Assembly (NCBI RefSeq): GCF_023100905.1
Contig: NZ_CP064686.1
Span: 2,418,001 to 2,482,000, forward strand
Source: Bradyrhizobium sp. 4
GTDB taxonomy: Bacteria > Pseudomonadota > Alphaproteobacteria > Rhizobiales > Xanthobacteraceae
Length of the DNA: 64,000 nt
Direction: 5' to 3'
Below are positions 16,961-24,459 of this stretch, in pieces; position 1 is the first letter of the stretch; every line of letters starts with the position of its first letter. The position numbers were made by a program, and so were the translations under genes. The notes beneath the pieces were generated by a model that had not been told where the DNA came from, did no database searches, and worked only from the letters and a program-made list of their open reading frames with translations.

Positions 16961-17688
16961 CCCCGCTGCTTGAAACCCGCGGCGTCTGGCAGCGCTTCGG
17001 CGGCCTCGTCGCCAACAGCGACGTCTCGATCTCGGTCGGCCGCGGCGAGATCGTCGGCCTGATCGGCCCGAATGGAGCCGGCAAGTCGACGCTGTTCAAT
17101 CTCATCGCCGGCGTGCTGCCGCCGACGCAAGGCTCGATCTGGTTCGACGGCGAGGATGTCACCAGCATGCCGGCCGCCGAGCGCTGCCAGCGCGGCGTCG
17201 GTCGCACCTTCCAGGTCGTCAAGAGCTTCGAGACCATGACCGTTATCGACAACGTCATCGTCGGCGCTCTCGTGCGCAACACCGTAATGCGCGAGGCACG
17301 CCGCAAGGCTCATGAGGTGCTCGAATTTACCGGCCTTGCCGCGCGCGCCAACGTGCTCGCGAGCGACCTCGTGCCGGCCGAAAAGCGCCGCCTTGAAGTC
17401 GCGCGCGCGCTTGCAACAGAACCGAAATTGCTGCTGCTCGACGAAGTCCTCACTGGTCTTACGCCGACCGAGGCGCAGACCGGCGTCGCCCTGGTGCGCA
17501 AGGTGCGTGACGCCGGCATCACCGTGCTGATGGTCGAGCACGTCATGGAGATCGTGATGCCGCTGGTCGATCGCGCCATCGTGCTCGACCTCGGCAAGGT
17601 GCTGGTCGAGGGCAAGCCCACTGAAATCGTTCGCGATCCCAAGGTGATCAGCGCATATCTGGGAGATCGTCATGCTGTCGGTGCGTGA
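16957..17688 (+). CDS. Liv-type ABC transporter ATP-binding protein (LivG-like)
   Basis: The 243-residue cytoplasmic ATPase has a Walker A motif, GPNGAGKSTLFN, near residues 40-51, a Walker B region ending LLLLDEVLTGLTPTE, and the switch histidine in VEHVMEIVM. The signature loop is unusual: where LSGGQ is expected it reads LVPAEKRRLEVARAL, a variation common in LivG proteins, which typically read LPYGxQR/L. It forms the ATPase heterodimer with the next gene, which it overlaps by 17 bp. Confidence 0.9.
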   Translation: MTPLLETRGVWQRFGGLVANSDVSISVGRGEIVGLIGPNGAGKSTLFNLIAGVLPPTQGSIWFDGEDVTSMPAAERCQRGVGRTFQVVKSFETMTVIDNVIVGALVRNTVMREARRKAHEVLEFTGLAARANVLASDLVPAEKRRLEVARALATEPKLLLLDEVLTGLTPTEAQTGVALVRKVRDAGITVLMVEHVMEIVMPLVDRAIVLDLGKVLVEGKPTEIVRDPKVISAYLGDRHAVGA

Positions 17689-18376
17689 AGTCACGACCGC
17701 CTATCAGGGCCTGGTCGCGATCTCCGGGGTCAGCATCGAAGTCGCCAAGGGCGAGATCGTCTGCGTCGCCGGCGCCAACGGCGCGGGCAAGTCGACGCTG
17801 CTGAAATCCATCGCCGGCGCCGAGCGCCCGCGATCGGGCACGGTGACGTTCGACGGCAAGCGCCTCGACGGCATGGCGCAGCACCACATCACGGCGACCG
17901 GCATCGCCTATGTGCCGGAGAACCGCCGCCTGTTTCCGCGCCTCTCCGTGCGCGACAATCTACGCCTCGGCAGCTATCTCTATCGCGGCGAGGCCGATCG
18001 CGAGAGCCCGCTCGATCTCGTGTTCCAGCTCTTTCCGCGCCTCTCCGAGCGCCTCGAGCAGCGGGCCGAGACGCTATCCGGCGGCGAGCAGCAGATGCTC
18101 GCGATCGGCCGCGCGCTGATGACGCGCCCGCGGCTGTTGATGCTGGACGAGCCCTCGCAGGGCCTCATGCCGAAGCTCGTCGACGAGATCTTCCAGGCTG
18201 TGAAGCGCATCCGCGACGCCGGCATGACCGTGCTGATCGTGGAGCAACGCATGGCGGAGTGTCTCGAGATCGCCGACCGCGCCTATATCCTGCAAACCGG
18301 CCGCGTGCTGATGCAGGGCGCGGCAAGCGAGATCAAGGGCAATCCCGACGTGCGCAAGGCGTATCTGGGGCTGTAG
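17672..18376 (+). CDS. Liv-type ABC transporter ATP-binding protein (LivF-like)
   Basis: The 234-residue ATPase has Walker A GANGAGKSTLLKSI near residues 36-49, a canonical LSGGEQQMLAIGRALM signature, Walker B LLMLDEPSQGL and the switch-region VEQRM. It completes the importer (binding protein, two permeases, two ATPases). The gene ends 38 bp before a palindromic repeat that separates it from the convergent aldolase-like gene, so the operon probably ends here. Confidence 0.92.
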   Translation: MLSVREVTTAYQGLVAISGVSIEVAKGEIVCVAGANGAGKSTLLKSIAGAERPRSGTVTFDGKRLDGMAQHHITATGIAYVPENRRLFPRLSVRDNLRLGSYLYRGEADRESPLDLVFQLFPRLSERLEQRAETLSGGEQQMLAIGRALMTRPRLLMLDEPSQGLMPKLVDEIFQAVKRIRDAGMTVLIVEQRMAECLEIADRAYILQTGRVLMQGAASEIKGNPDVRKAYLGL

Positions 18377-18414
18377 CCGCGAGGTGTTGGGCACGCTCAC
18401 GCAACACACTCGGC

Positions 18415-18517
18415 GTCATCGCCCGCGAAGGCGGGCGATCCAGTATTCCAGAGGCCGTTGGAATTGAGCCGAGAAGCCGCGGCGTACTGGATTCCCCGCC
18501 TTCGCGGGGAATGACAG
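18415..18517. repeat. Palindromic intergenic repeat (GTCATCGCCCGCG type)
   Basis: GTCATCGCCCGCGAAGGCGG at the left and CCGCCTTCGCGGGGAATGAC at the right form inverted ends; inside are GATCCAGTATTCCAG and CGGCGTACTGGATTC. It occupies the convergent gap between the LivF-like gene and the OtnC-like gene. Related copies lie at 36223-36324 and 39866-39967. Confidence 0.7.
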
Positions 18518-18560
18518 CGGTGAGCAGGACGGTGTTAGTTCACCCACGGCTGCACGAGGC

Positions 18561-19235
18561 TCATTCCTCGTTCCCGTGCTCCGGCAGCGTCAGCCCAAAC
18601 ACCTTCACCAGATCCTTCACCTGCTCCGGCGACAGATAGTGCGGGTTCATCCCGCGCAGCAGCAGATACAGCTTCGCCGTCTCCTCCAACTCCTCCGTCG
18701 CGAACACGGCTGCCTCCAGCGTGTCACCGGCGACGACGGGGCCGTGATTGGCGAGCAGCACGGATGAGTATTTTCCCGCCAGCCCCCTGATCGCATCCGC
18801 GACCGCGGGATCGCCGGGGCGGTAATAGGGCACGAGCGCGGTGGCGCCGCATTTCATCAGATAATAGGCCGTCATCGGCGGCAACGCGGCGCGCGGGTCG
18901 ATCTCCGGCAGCATCGACAGCGCCACCGAATGGGTGGAATGCAGATGCACGATCGCCCTTGCGCTCCCGCGCGTGGTGTAGAGCGCATTGTGCAGCGGAA
19001 CTTCCTTGGTTGGCGCATCGCCCGAAACCAGTCGGCCCTGATCGTCCAGCCGCGACAGTTTTGCGGGATCGAGGAAGCCGAGCGAGGCATTGGTCGGCGT
19101 CACCAGCCAGCCGCCGCCGTCCAGCCTGACGCTGATATTGCCGGAGGACCCGGGCGTCAGCCCACGCTCGAACAGGGAACGTCCGAAACGGCAAATGTCT
19201 TCGCGCAGCAATGTCTCGTTGCTCATGGCCGTCAT
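18561..19235 (-). CDS. otnC: Class II aldolase family, 3-oxo-tetronate 4-phosphate decarboxylase (OtnC-like)
   Basis: About 224 residues of the class II aldolase/RuBP-epimerase fold. The zinc histidines are visible in VHLHSTHSVALSML and LLANHGPVVAGDT, and the phosphate-binding region in GSSGNISVRLDGG. OtnC decarboxylates 3-oxo-tetronate 4-phosphate to dihydroxyacetone phosphate, the last step of four-carbon acid sugar breakdown. The assignment rests on context: the dehydrogenase, isomerase and kinase of the same pathway diverge from it 103 bp away. I place the start at the ATG at 19233-19235; an ATG three codons later is equally possible. An L-fuculose-phosphate aldolase-like role is the alternative. 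Confidence 0.8.
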   Translation of the reverse strand: MTAMSNETLLREDICRFGRSLFERGLTPGSSGNISVRLDGGGWLVTPTNASLGFLDPAKLSRLDDQGRLVSGDAPTKEVPLHNALYTTRGSARAIVHLHSTHSVALSMLPEIDPRAALPPMTAYYLMKCGATALVPYYRPGDPAVADAIRGLAGKYSSVLLANHGPVVAGDTLEAAVFATEELEETAKLYLLLRGMNPHYLSPEQVKDLVKVFGLTLPEHGNEE

Positions 19236-19338
19236 GTCCGTTTGTCTCACGCTTTGGCAGCGCGGCCAAGCCGTGTTATTCGGTTGGCAAGCTGCCGCAA
19301 AAGGCGGCCCTCCGGGGAACGTCGCAAGGATCAGTTGT

Positions 19339-20256
19339 ATGTCCGCCTCCACGTCACAGAATCAGCGCATCGCCGTCATCGGGCTTGGCTCGATGGGGTT
19401 TGGCATGGCGACCTCGCTGAAGCGCGCCGGTCATGTCGTCACCGGCTGCGACGTCTCGGCTGATGCGGTGGCTCGTTTCGTGACGGAGGGCGGCGCGGGC
19501 GCCAAGACGCCGGCTGAGGCTGCCAAGGGCGCCGACATCGTCGTCAGCGTCGTCGTCAATGCCGCGCAGACCGAGACGATCCTGTTCGGGAAGGATGGCG
19601 TCGCCGAAACCATGGCCAAGGACAGCGTCTTCCTGTCGTCGGCGACCATGGATCCCGACGTGGCGCGGCGTCTCGCCAAGCAGTTGGAGGCGACCGGCCG
19701 GCACTATCTGGATGCACCGATCTCCGGCGGGGCGCAGCGCGCAGCGCAGGGCGAGCTGACGATCCTCGCCTCCGGCAGTCCGGTTGCGTTCGAGAAAGCG
19801 CGGCCCGCGCTCGATGCCATGGCCGCAAAGCTCTACGAACTTGGCGATGCCGCAGGCCAGGGCGCCGCCTTCAAGATGATCAACCAGTTGCTCGCCGGCG
19901 TGCATATCGCCGCCGCCAGCGAGGCGATCGCGTTCGCGGCCAAGCAGGGGCTCGATATCCGCAAGGTCTATGAGGTGATCACGGCGTCCGCCGGAAACTC
20001 CTGGATGTTCGAGAACCGCATGCCGCACGTGCTCGACGGCGATTACACCCCGCGCAGTGCGGTCGAGATTTTCGTCAAGGACCTCGGCATCATCCAGGAC
20101 ATGGCGCGCAGTGCCAGATTCCCGGTTCCGGTCTCCGCCGCAGCACTTCAGATGTTCTTGATGACAGCCGCCGCCGGTATGGGCCGCGACGACGATGCGT
20201 CGGTGGCGCGGATGTATGCGCGGGTCACCGGCGTGAAACTGCCCGGCGACAAGTAA
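19339..20256 (+). CDS. ltnD: L-threonate dehydrogenase-type beta-hydroxyacid dehydrogenase
   Basis: The 305-residue protein belongs to the 3-hydroxyisobutyrate dehydrogenase family. It has the NAD motif GLGSMGFGMA, the substrate stretch DAPISGGAQRAAQGELTI and the catalytic lysine in AAFKMINQLLAGVH. LtnD oxidises L-threonate at C2 to 2-oxo-tetronate. AAGGA ends 8 bp before the ATG at 19339. It starts an operon with the isomerase (16 bp downstream) and the kinase, which gives the assignment. Tartronate semialdehyde reductase (GlxR) is the main alternative by sequence alone, but the kinase partner favours LtnD. Confidence 0.85.
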   Translation: MSASTSQNQRIAVIGLGSMGFGMATSLKRAGHVVTGCDVSADAVARFVTEGGAGAKTPAEAAKGADIVVSVVVNAAQTETILFGKDGVAETMAKDSVFLSSATMDPDVARRLAKQLEATGRHYLDAPISGGAQRAAQGELTILASGSPVAFEKARPALDAMAAKLYELGDAAGQGAAFKMINQLLAGVHIAAASEAIAFAAKQGLDIRKVYEVITASAGNSWMFENRMPHVLDGDYTPRSAVEIFVKDLGIIQDMARSARFPVPVSAAALQMFLMTAAAGMGRDDDASVARMYARVTGVKLPGDK

Positions 20257-20272
20257 GGATAAGAGGATTCCG

Positions 20273-21055
20273 ATGCCCCGTTTTGCCGCCAATCTCTCGA
20301 TGATGTTCACCGAGGTGCCGTTCCTCGACCGCTTCGATGCCGCTGCGGCAGCCGGCTTCACCGCCGTCGAGTTTCTCTTTCCCTATGAGCATCCGGCCGA
20401 GGCGGTCGGCGAGCGGCTCAAGCGCAACGGCTTGACTCAGGCGCTGTTCAACCTGCCGCCGGGCGACTGGAATGCCGGCGAGAAGGGCTTTGCGGCACTC
20501 CCGTCGCGATTCCCCGAGCTCAAGGCGAGCCTGGAGACCGCGCTTCCCTACGCCAAGGCGACCGGCGTCAAGCGGCTGCATTTGATGGCGGGCATCGCCA
20601 ACCGTGGCGAGCGCGTCGCGATCGAGGCGTTCTACAAATCGGTGGCGTGGGCCGCCGAGTTCTTTGCGCCGCACGGCATCGACATCGTGCTCGAGCCGAT
20701 CAATGCACGGAACGTGCCCGGCTATTTCCTCAACGATTTCGGGTTCGCGCGCGACCTGATCCAGGAGCTAAGGCTTCCGAATCTGAAACTCCAGTTCGAC
20801 ATCTATCACTGCCAGATCATCCATGGCGACGTCACGATGCGGCTGCGTGAGATGATGCCGGTCATCGGCCACATCCAGATCGCCAGCATCCCCTCGCGCA
20901 ACGAGCCTGATGGCGAGGAGCTGAACTATCCGTTCCTGTTCGACGAACTCGACCGGCTCGGTTATGCTGGCTTCGTCGGCTGCGAATATAATCCGCGCGG
21001 CAAGACCACCGACGGCCTTGCCTGGTTCAAGCCTTATGCGGGAGTGAAGCCGTGA
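20273..21055 (+). CDS. otnI: 2-oxo-tetronate isomerase (hydroxypyruvate isomerase family)
   Basis: The 260-residue protein is a TIM-barrel sugar isomerase of the Hyi/OtnI family. The N-terminal FAANLSMMFTEVPFLDRF, the catalytic glutamate in VLEPINARNVPGYF, the QFDIYHCQI metal region and the second glutamate in GCEYNPRGKT are present. OtnI converts 2-oxo-tetronate to 3-oxo-tetronate. The paralogous Hyi acts on hydroxypyruvate; the partner kinase, whose start overlaps its stop, favours OtnI. Confidence 0.85.
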   Translation: MPRFAANLSMMFTEVPFLDRFDAAAAAGFTAVEFLFPYEHPAEAVGERLKRNGLTQALFNLPPGDWNAGEKGFAALPSRFPELKASLETALPYAKATGVKRLHLMAGIANRGERVAIEAFYKSVAWAAEFFAPHGIDIVLEPINARNVPGYFLNDFGFARDLIQELRLPNLKLQFDIYHCQIIHGDVTMRLREMMPVIGHIQIASIPSRNEPDGEELNYPFLFDELDRLGYAGFVGCEYNPRGKTTDGLAWFKPYAGVKP

Positions 21056-22344
21056 CAGTTGCAGCGAAAATATCCCTTGGCTGCATTGCCGACGACTACA
21101 CCGGCGCCTCCGACCTCGCCAACACGCTGACGCGCGCCGGCCTGCGCACCGTGCAGACCATCGGCGTGCCGGCGGACGATCTCGCGCTGCCTGAGGTCGA
21201 CGCCGTTGTGGTGTCCTTGAAGAGCCGTTCGATCGAGGCCGGCCTTGCCGTGTCGCGCTCGCGCGCGGCCGAGACATGGCTGCGCGGCCGCGGCGCAAGC
21301 CACGTGCTGTTCAAGATCTGCTCGACCTTCGATTCCACCGATGCCGGCAATATCGGCCCGGTGATGGACGCGCTGCGCGCCGATGGCGGCGAGGCGGCCG
21401 TGCTGGTGACGCCGGCCTTCCCGGAGACCGGCCGCACCGTCTACCAGGGCAATCTGTTCGTCGGCGCCGTGCCGCTGAACGAGAGCCCGCTGAAGGACCA
21501 TCCGCTCAACCCGATGCACGATTCCAACCTGGTGCGCGTGCTGGCGCGCCAGAGCAAGACGCAAATCGGCCTCGTCGACCTCGCCACCGTCACGCGCGGC
21601 GCGGATGCCGTGCGGGCGCGGCTGTCCGAACTCGCCGGCAAGGGCATTGGCGCGGCGATCATCGACGCCGTGTTCGATCGCGACCTCGAAACCATCGGCC
21701 TCGTCGCTGCCCAGCATCGGTTGTCGGTCGGCGCCTCCGGCATGGGCCTTGGGCTGGCGCGGGCGCTGGTGTCTACAGGCAAGGTCACATCGACCGCGGC
21801 GAGCAGCGAGGCGGCGGGGGCAGCGGTCGGCGGACCGGCGGCGTGCCTGGCCGGAAGCTGCTCGCAGGCGACGCTTCAGCAGATCGCCAATGCCGAGCGT
21901 GTCATGCCCGTGCTGCATCTCGATCCGGACCGTATTACTACGGGCGAGGACGAGGCCCAGCGCGCACTGGCCTGGGCGAAGCCGCGACTGGCGGACGGTC
22001 CGGTCCTGATCGCATCGAGCTCGACGCCGGATCAGGTCGCCGCGCTCCAGGCGCGCCATGGCCGCGACGCGGCCGGTCACGCCATCGAACAGGCGATGGC
22101 CGACATTGCCGAGGGTCTGGTGCGGGCCGGCGTCAAGCGCCTGGTCGTTGCCGGCGGGGAAACATCCGGCGCCGTGGTCGACCGGCTGAAGATTCCCGGA
22201 TTTCTCGTGGGAGCAGAGATCGCGGCGGGCGTTCCCGTGCTGCGCGCGGTCGGTGCTGAAAAAGGCGACATGTTGCTTGCTTTGAAGTCCGGAAACTTCG
22301 GCGGGCCGGAGTTTTTCTCCGACGCGCTTGGGCTCATGCGCTGA
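21052..22344 (+). CDS. otnK: 3-oxo-tetronate kinase, four-carbon acid sugar kinase family
   Basis: The 430-residue protein belongs to the DUF1537/four-carbon acid sugar kinase family. The N-terminal CIADDYTGASDLANTL and KICSTFDSTDAGNIGP carry the substrate-binding aspartates, and the C-terminal domain contains the nucleotide loop VAGGETSGAVVDRL. OtnK phosphorylates 3-oxo-tetronate at C4 with ATP. It starts with GTG in a GTGA overlap with the isomerase stop. Together with the dehydrogenase, isomerase and divergent decarboxylase it gives a full route from L-threonate to dihydroxyacetone phosphate and CO2. Confidence 0.88.
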   Translation: MTVAAKISLGCIADDYTGASDLANTLTRAGLRTVQTIGVPADDLALPEVDAVVVSLKSRSIEAGLAVSRSRAAETWLRGRGASHVLFKICSTFDSTDAGNIGPVMDALRADGGEAAVLVTPAFPETGRTVYQGNLFVGAVPLNESPLKDHPLNPMHDSNLVRVLARQSKTQIGLVDLATVTRGADAVRARLSELAGKGIGAAIIDAVFDRDLETIGLVAAQHRLSVGASGMGLGLARALVSTGKVTSTAASSEAAGAAVGGPAACLAGSCSQATLQQIANAERVMPVLHLDPDRITTGEDEAQRALAWAKPRLADGPVLIASSSTPDQVAALQARHGRDAAGHAIEQAMADIAEGLVRAGVKRLVVAGGETSGAVVDRLKIPGFLVGAEIAAGVPVLRAVGAEKGDMLLALKSGNFGGPEFFSDALGLMR

Positions 22345-22385
22345 GCGCAGGGCATTTTTAGCGTCGTGTTCACTTGTTTCAGGCT

Positions 22386-22401
22386 TCCGTACTCGTACGG
22401 A
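22386..22401. promoter_or_regulatory. Short palindrome upstream of chemoreceptor gene
   Basis: TCCGTAC and GTACGGA are perfect 7-bp arms with 2 bp between them, about 113 bp upstream of the first chemoreceptor. The close centre makes a DNA-binding site more likely than a hairpin. The regulator is unknown. Confidence 0.35.
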
Positions 22402-22513
22402 GTCGTCGTTAACGTCCGCTCAGGTGCTCTGGTGTTGGATGTCGGTGCTGCTCCCTTAGGTTGATTCGTAAAGCTTCCGGACGCGCCGCCGCGCCAGCAC
22501 AAAGAGACTCCAT

Positions 22514-24205
22514 ATGCTCGCCACTATTTCCATCCGCGCCAAGATCATCAGTGTCGTGGCGTTCCTGCTGGTCGCGATGGCCGGCATGGGCCTGCTCGCC
22601 GTCATGAAGATGCGGTCGATGAATGCCAACACCGTCGACATCACCACGAGCTGGATGCCCAGCGTGCGCGTGCTCGGCGATTTGCGTGCCGGCGTGATCA
22701 CTTACCGCAACGTCATCCGGGAGCATATGCTGTCGGAAACGCTGGACGAGAAGCTCGCGATGGAAAAGACGCTCGCGACCGTGATCGAGGCCAACGCCAA
22801 GTTTCGCAAGACTTATGAAGGCATGATCACCTCGCCTGAAGAACGGGCACTCTACGGTGAATGGTCGAAGTTCTGGGAGGAGTACAAGAAGGGCACCCAG
22901 GAGGTTATGGCGCTGTCGCGCAAGGAGGCCGGCAAGGTCCCGCACGAGGCGCATGAGCTGAACACCAAGACGGTCAACAAGATCGGGCTTCAGGCCGACG
23001 AGGTCCTGAGGAAGGACATCGAGCTTAACACCAAGGGTGGAGACCAGGCAGCTCAGGACGCCGCAGATAGCTACAATTACGCCTTCATGCTGGTCTCGAT
23101 CATTCTTGGCGCCGCCGTGATCATCGGGATCGCCGTCGGCTTCTACCTCGTCCGGGACGTCTCCAGCGGTATCAACTCGATCATCGAGCCGATGCAGGCA
23201 CTCGGTAAGGGCGAGCTTTCCGCCGAAGTGCCGCACCGCGGTGAGAAGACCGAGATCGGTGCCATGGCCGAGGTGCTCCAGATCTTCAAGGAAGCGCTGA
23301 TCGCCAAGAAGGCCGCCGACCAGGCTGCCGCCGCCGATGCCGAAGCCAAGATCGAGCGCGGCCGCCGCGTCGACAACATCACCCGCGAATTCGAAACGAT
23401 GATCGGCGAGATCGTTCAGACCGTGTCGTCGGCCTCGACCCAGTTGGAGGCCTCCGCCTCGACGCTGACCTCCACCGCCGACCGCTCCCAGCGGCTGGCG
23501 ACCACGGTTGCCGGAGCGTCGGAGGAGGCCTCGACCAACGTGCAGTCGGTGGCCTCGGCCACCGAGGAGATGGCCTCATCGGTCGGCGAGATCAGCCGCC
23601 AGGTGCAGGAATCTGCGCGGATGGCGGGCGACGCCGTCGGCCAGGCGCGCACCACCACCGAACGCGTCAGCGAGCTCTCCAAGGCAGCCTCGCGCATCGG
23701 CGACGTCGTCGAGCTCATCAACACCATCGCCGGCCAGACCAACCTTCTGGCGTTGAACGCGACCATCGAAGCCGCACGCGCCGGCGAAGCCGGCCGCGGC
23801 TTTGCGGTCGTCGCCTCCGAGGTGAAGGCGCTCGCCGAGCAGACCGCGAAGGCGACCGGTGAGATCGGCCAGCAGATTTCCGGCATCCAGGCGGCGACCA
23901 ACGACTCGGTCGGCGCCATCAAGGAGATCTCGTCGACCATCGAGCGTCTGTCGGAGATCTCGTCGGCGATCGCGGCGGCCGTGGAAGAGCAGGGCGCGGC
24001 GACCCAGGAGATCGCCCGCAACGTCCAGCAGGCGGCGCAGGGCACCCAGCAGGTCTCCTCCAACATCACCGACGTGCAGCGCGGCGCGACCGAGACCGGC
24101 ACGGCCTCCTCGCAGGTGCTGTCGGCGGCGCAGATGCTGTCGAACGACTCGAACCGGCTCAAGACCGAAGTCAGCAAGTTCCTGACCAACGTCCGCGCGG
24201 CGTAA
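22514..24205 (+). CDS. Methyl-accepting chemotaxis protein with periplasmic four-helix sensor
   Basis: The 563-residue inner-membrane receptor has a first membrane helix at about residues 10-31, a helical periplasmic sensor of the 4HB_MCP type (about 35-185), a second helix at about 190-213 and a HAMP linker. The cytoplasmic signalling domain has its hairpin tip near residues 408-440 (ELINTIAGQTNLLALNATIE, AGRGFAVVASEVKALAE), which binds CheA/CheW. No che genes are in the window, so it must feed a chemotaxis array encoded elsewhere. A strong terminator follows its stop. The ligand is unknown. Confidence 0.92.
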   Translation: MLATISIRAKIISVVAFLLVAMAGMGLLAVMKMRSMNANTVDITTSWMPSVRVLGDLRAGVITYRNVIREHMLSETLDEKLAMEKTLATVIEANAKFRKTYEGMITSPEERALYGEWSKFWEEYKKGTQEVMALSRKEAGKVPHEAHELNTKTVNKIGLQADEVLRKDIELNTKGGDQAAQDAADSYNYAFMLVSIILGAAVIIGIAVGFYLVRDVSSGINSIIEPMQALGKGELSAEVPHRGEKTEIGAMAEVLQIFKEALIAKKAADQAAAADAEAKIERGRRVDNITREFETMIGEIVQTVSSASTQLEASASTLTSTADRSQRLATTVAGASEEASTNVQSVASATEEMASSVGEISRQVQESARMAGDAVGQARTTTERVSELSKAASRIGDVVELINTIAGQTNLLALNATIEAARAGEAGRGFAVVASEVKALAEQTAKATGEIGQQISGIQAATNDSVGAIKEISSTIERLSEISSAIAAAVEEQGAATQEIARNVQQAAQGTQQVSSNITDVQRGATETGTASSQVLSAAQMLSNDSNRLKTEVSKFLTNVRAA

Positions 24206-24251
24206 CGACCGAGGCGCGCGGCGTAAACCCCCGCGTCAACATCCATTGACG

Positions 24252-24285
24252 AAAGAGCGGCGCCGCAAGCGCCGCTCTTTTTTTT
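24252..24285 (+). terminator. Rho-independent terminator after first chemoreceptor
   Basis: AAAGAGCGGCGC (24252-24263) pairs with GCGCCGCTCTTT (24269-24280) as a 12-bp stem with a five-base loop, and the T-run extends to 24285. It lies 47 bp after the stop and separates the two chemoreceptor genes transcriptionally. Confidence 0.9.
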
Positions 24286-24459
24286 CGAGCGCCGGTAGCC
24301 CGATGTCGGTAGCAGGTACCATCATGGGGGTTCCGCGGAAGTGGGCGGGTGGTGTCCTTCATTGATAGTTAAATTCGGCTTACGAGAATGGTCTCAAGGA
24401 CCGCCGGTTGCAGCCCTGATTGGAATAGCCGCTTATTTCATCCAACTTCTGGGGCTCAC

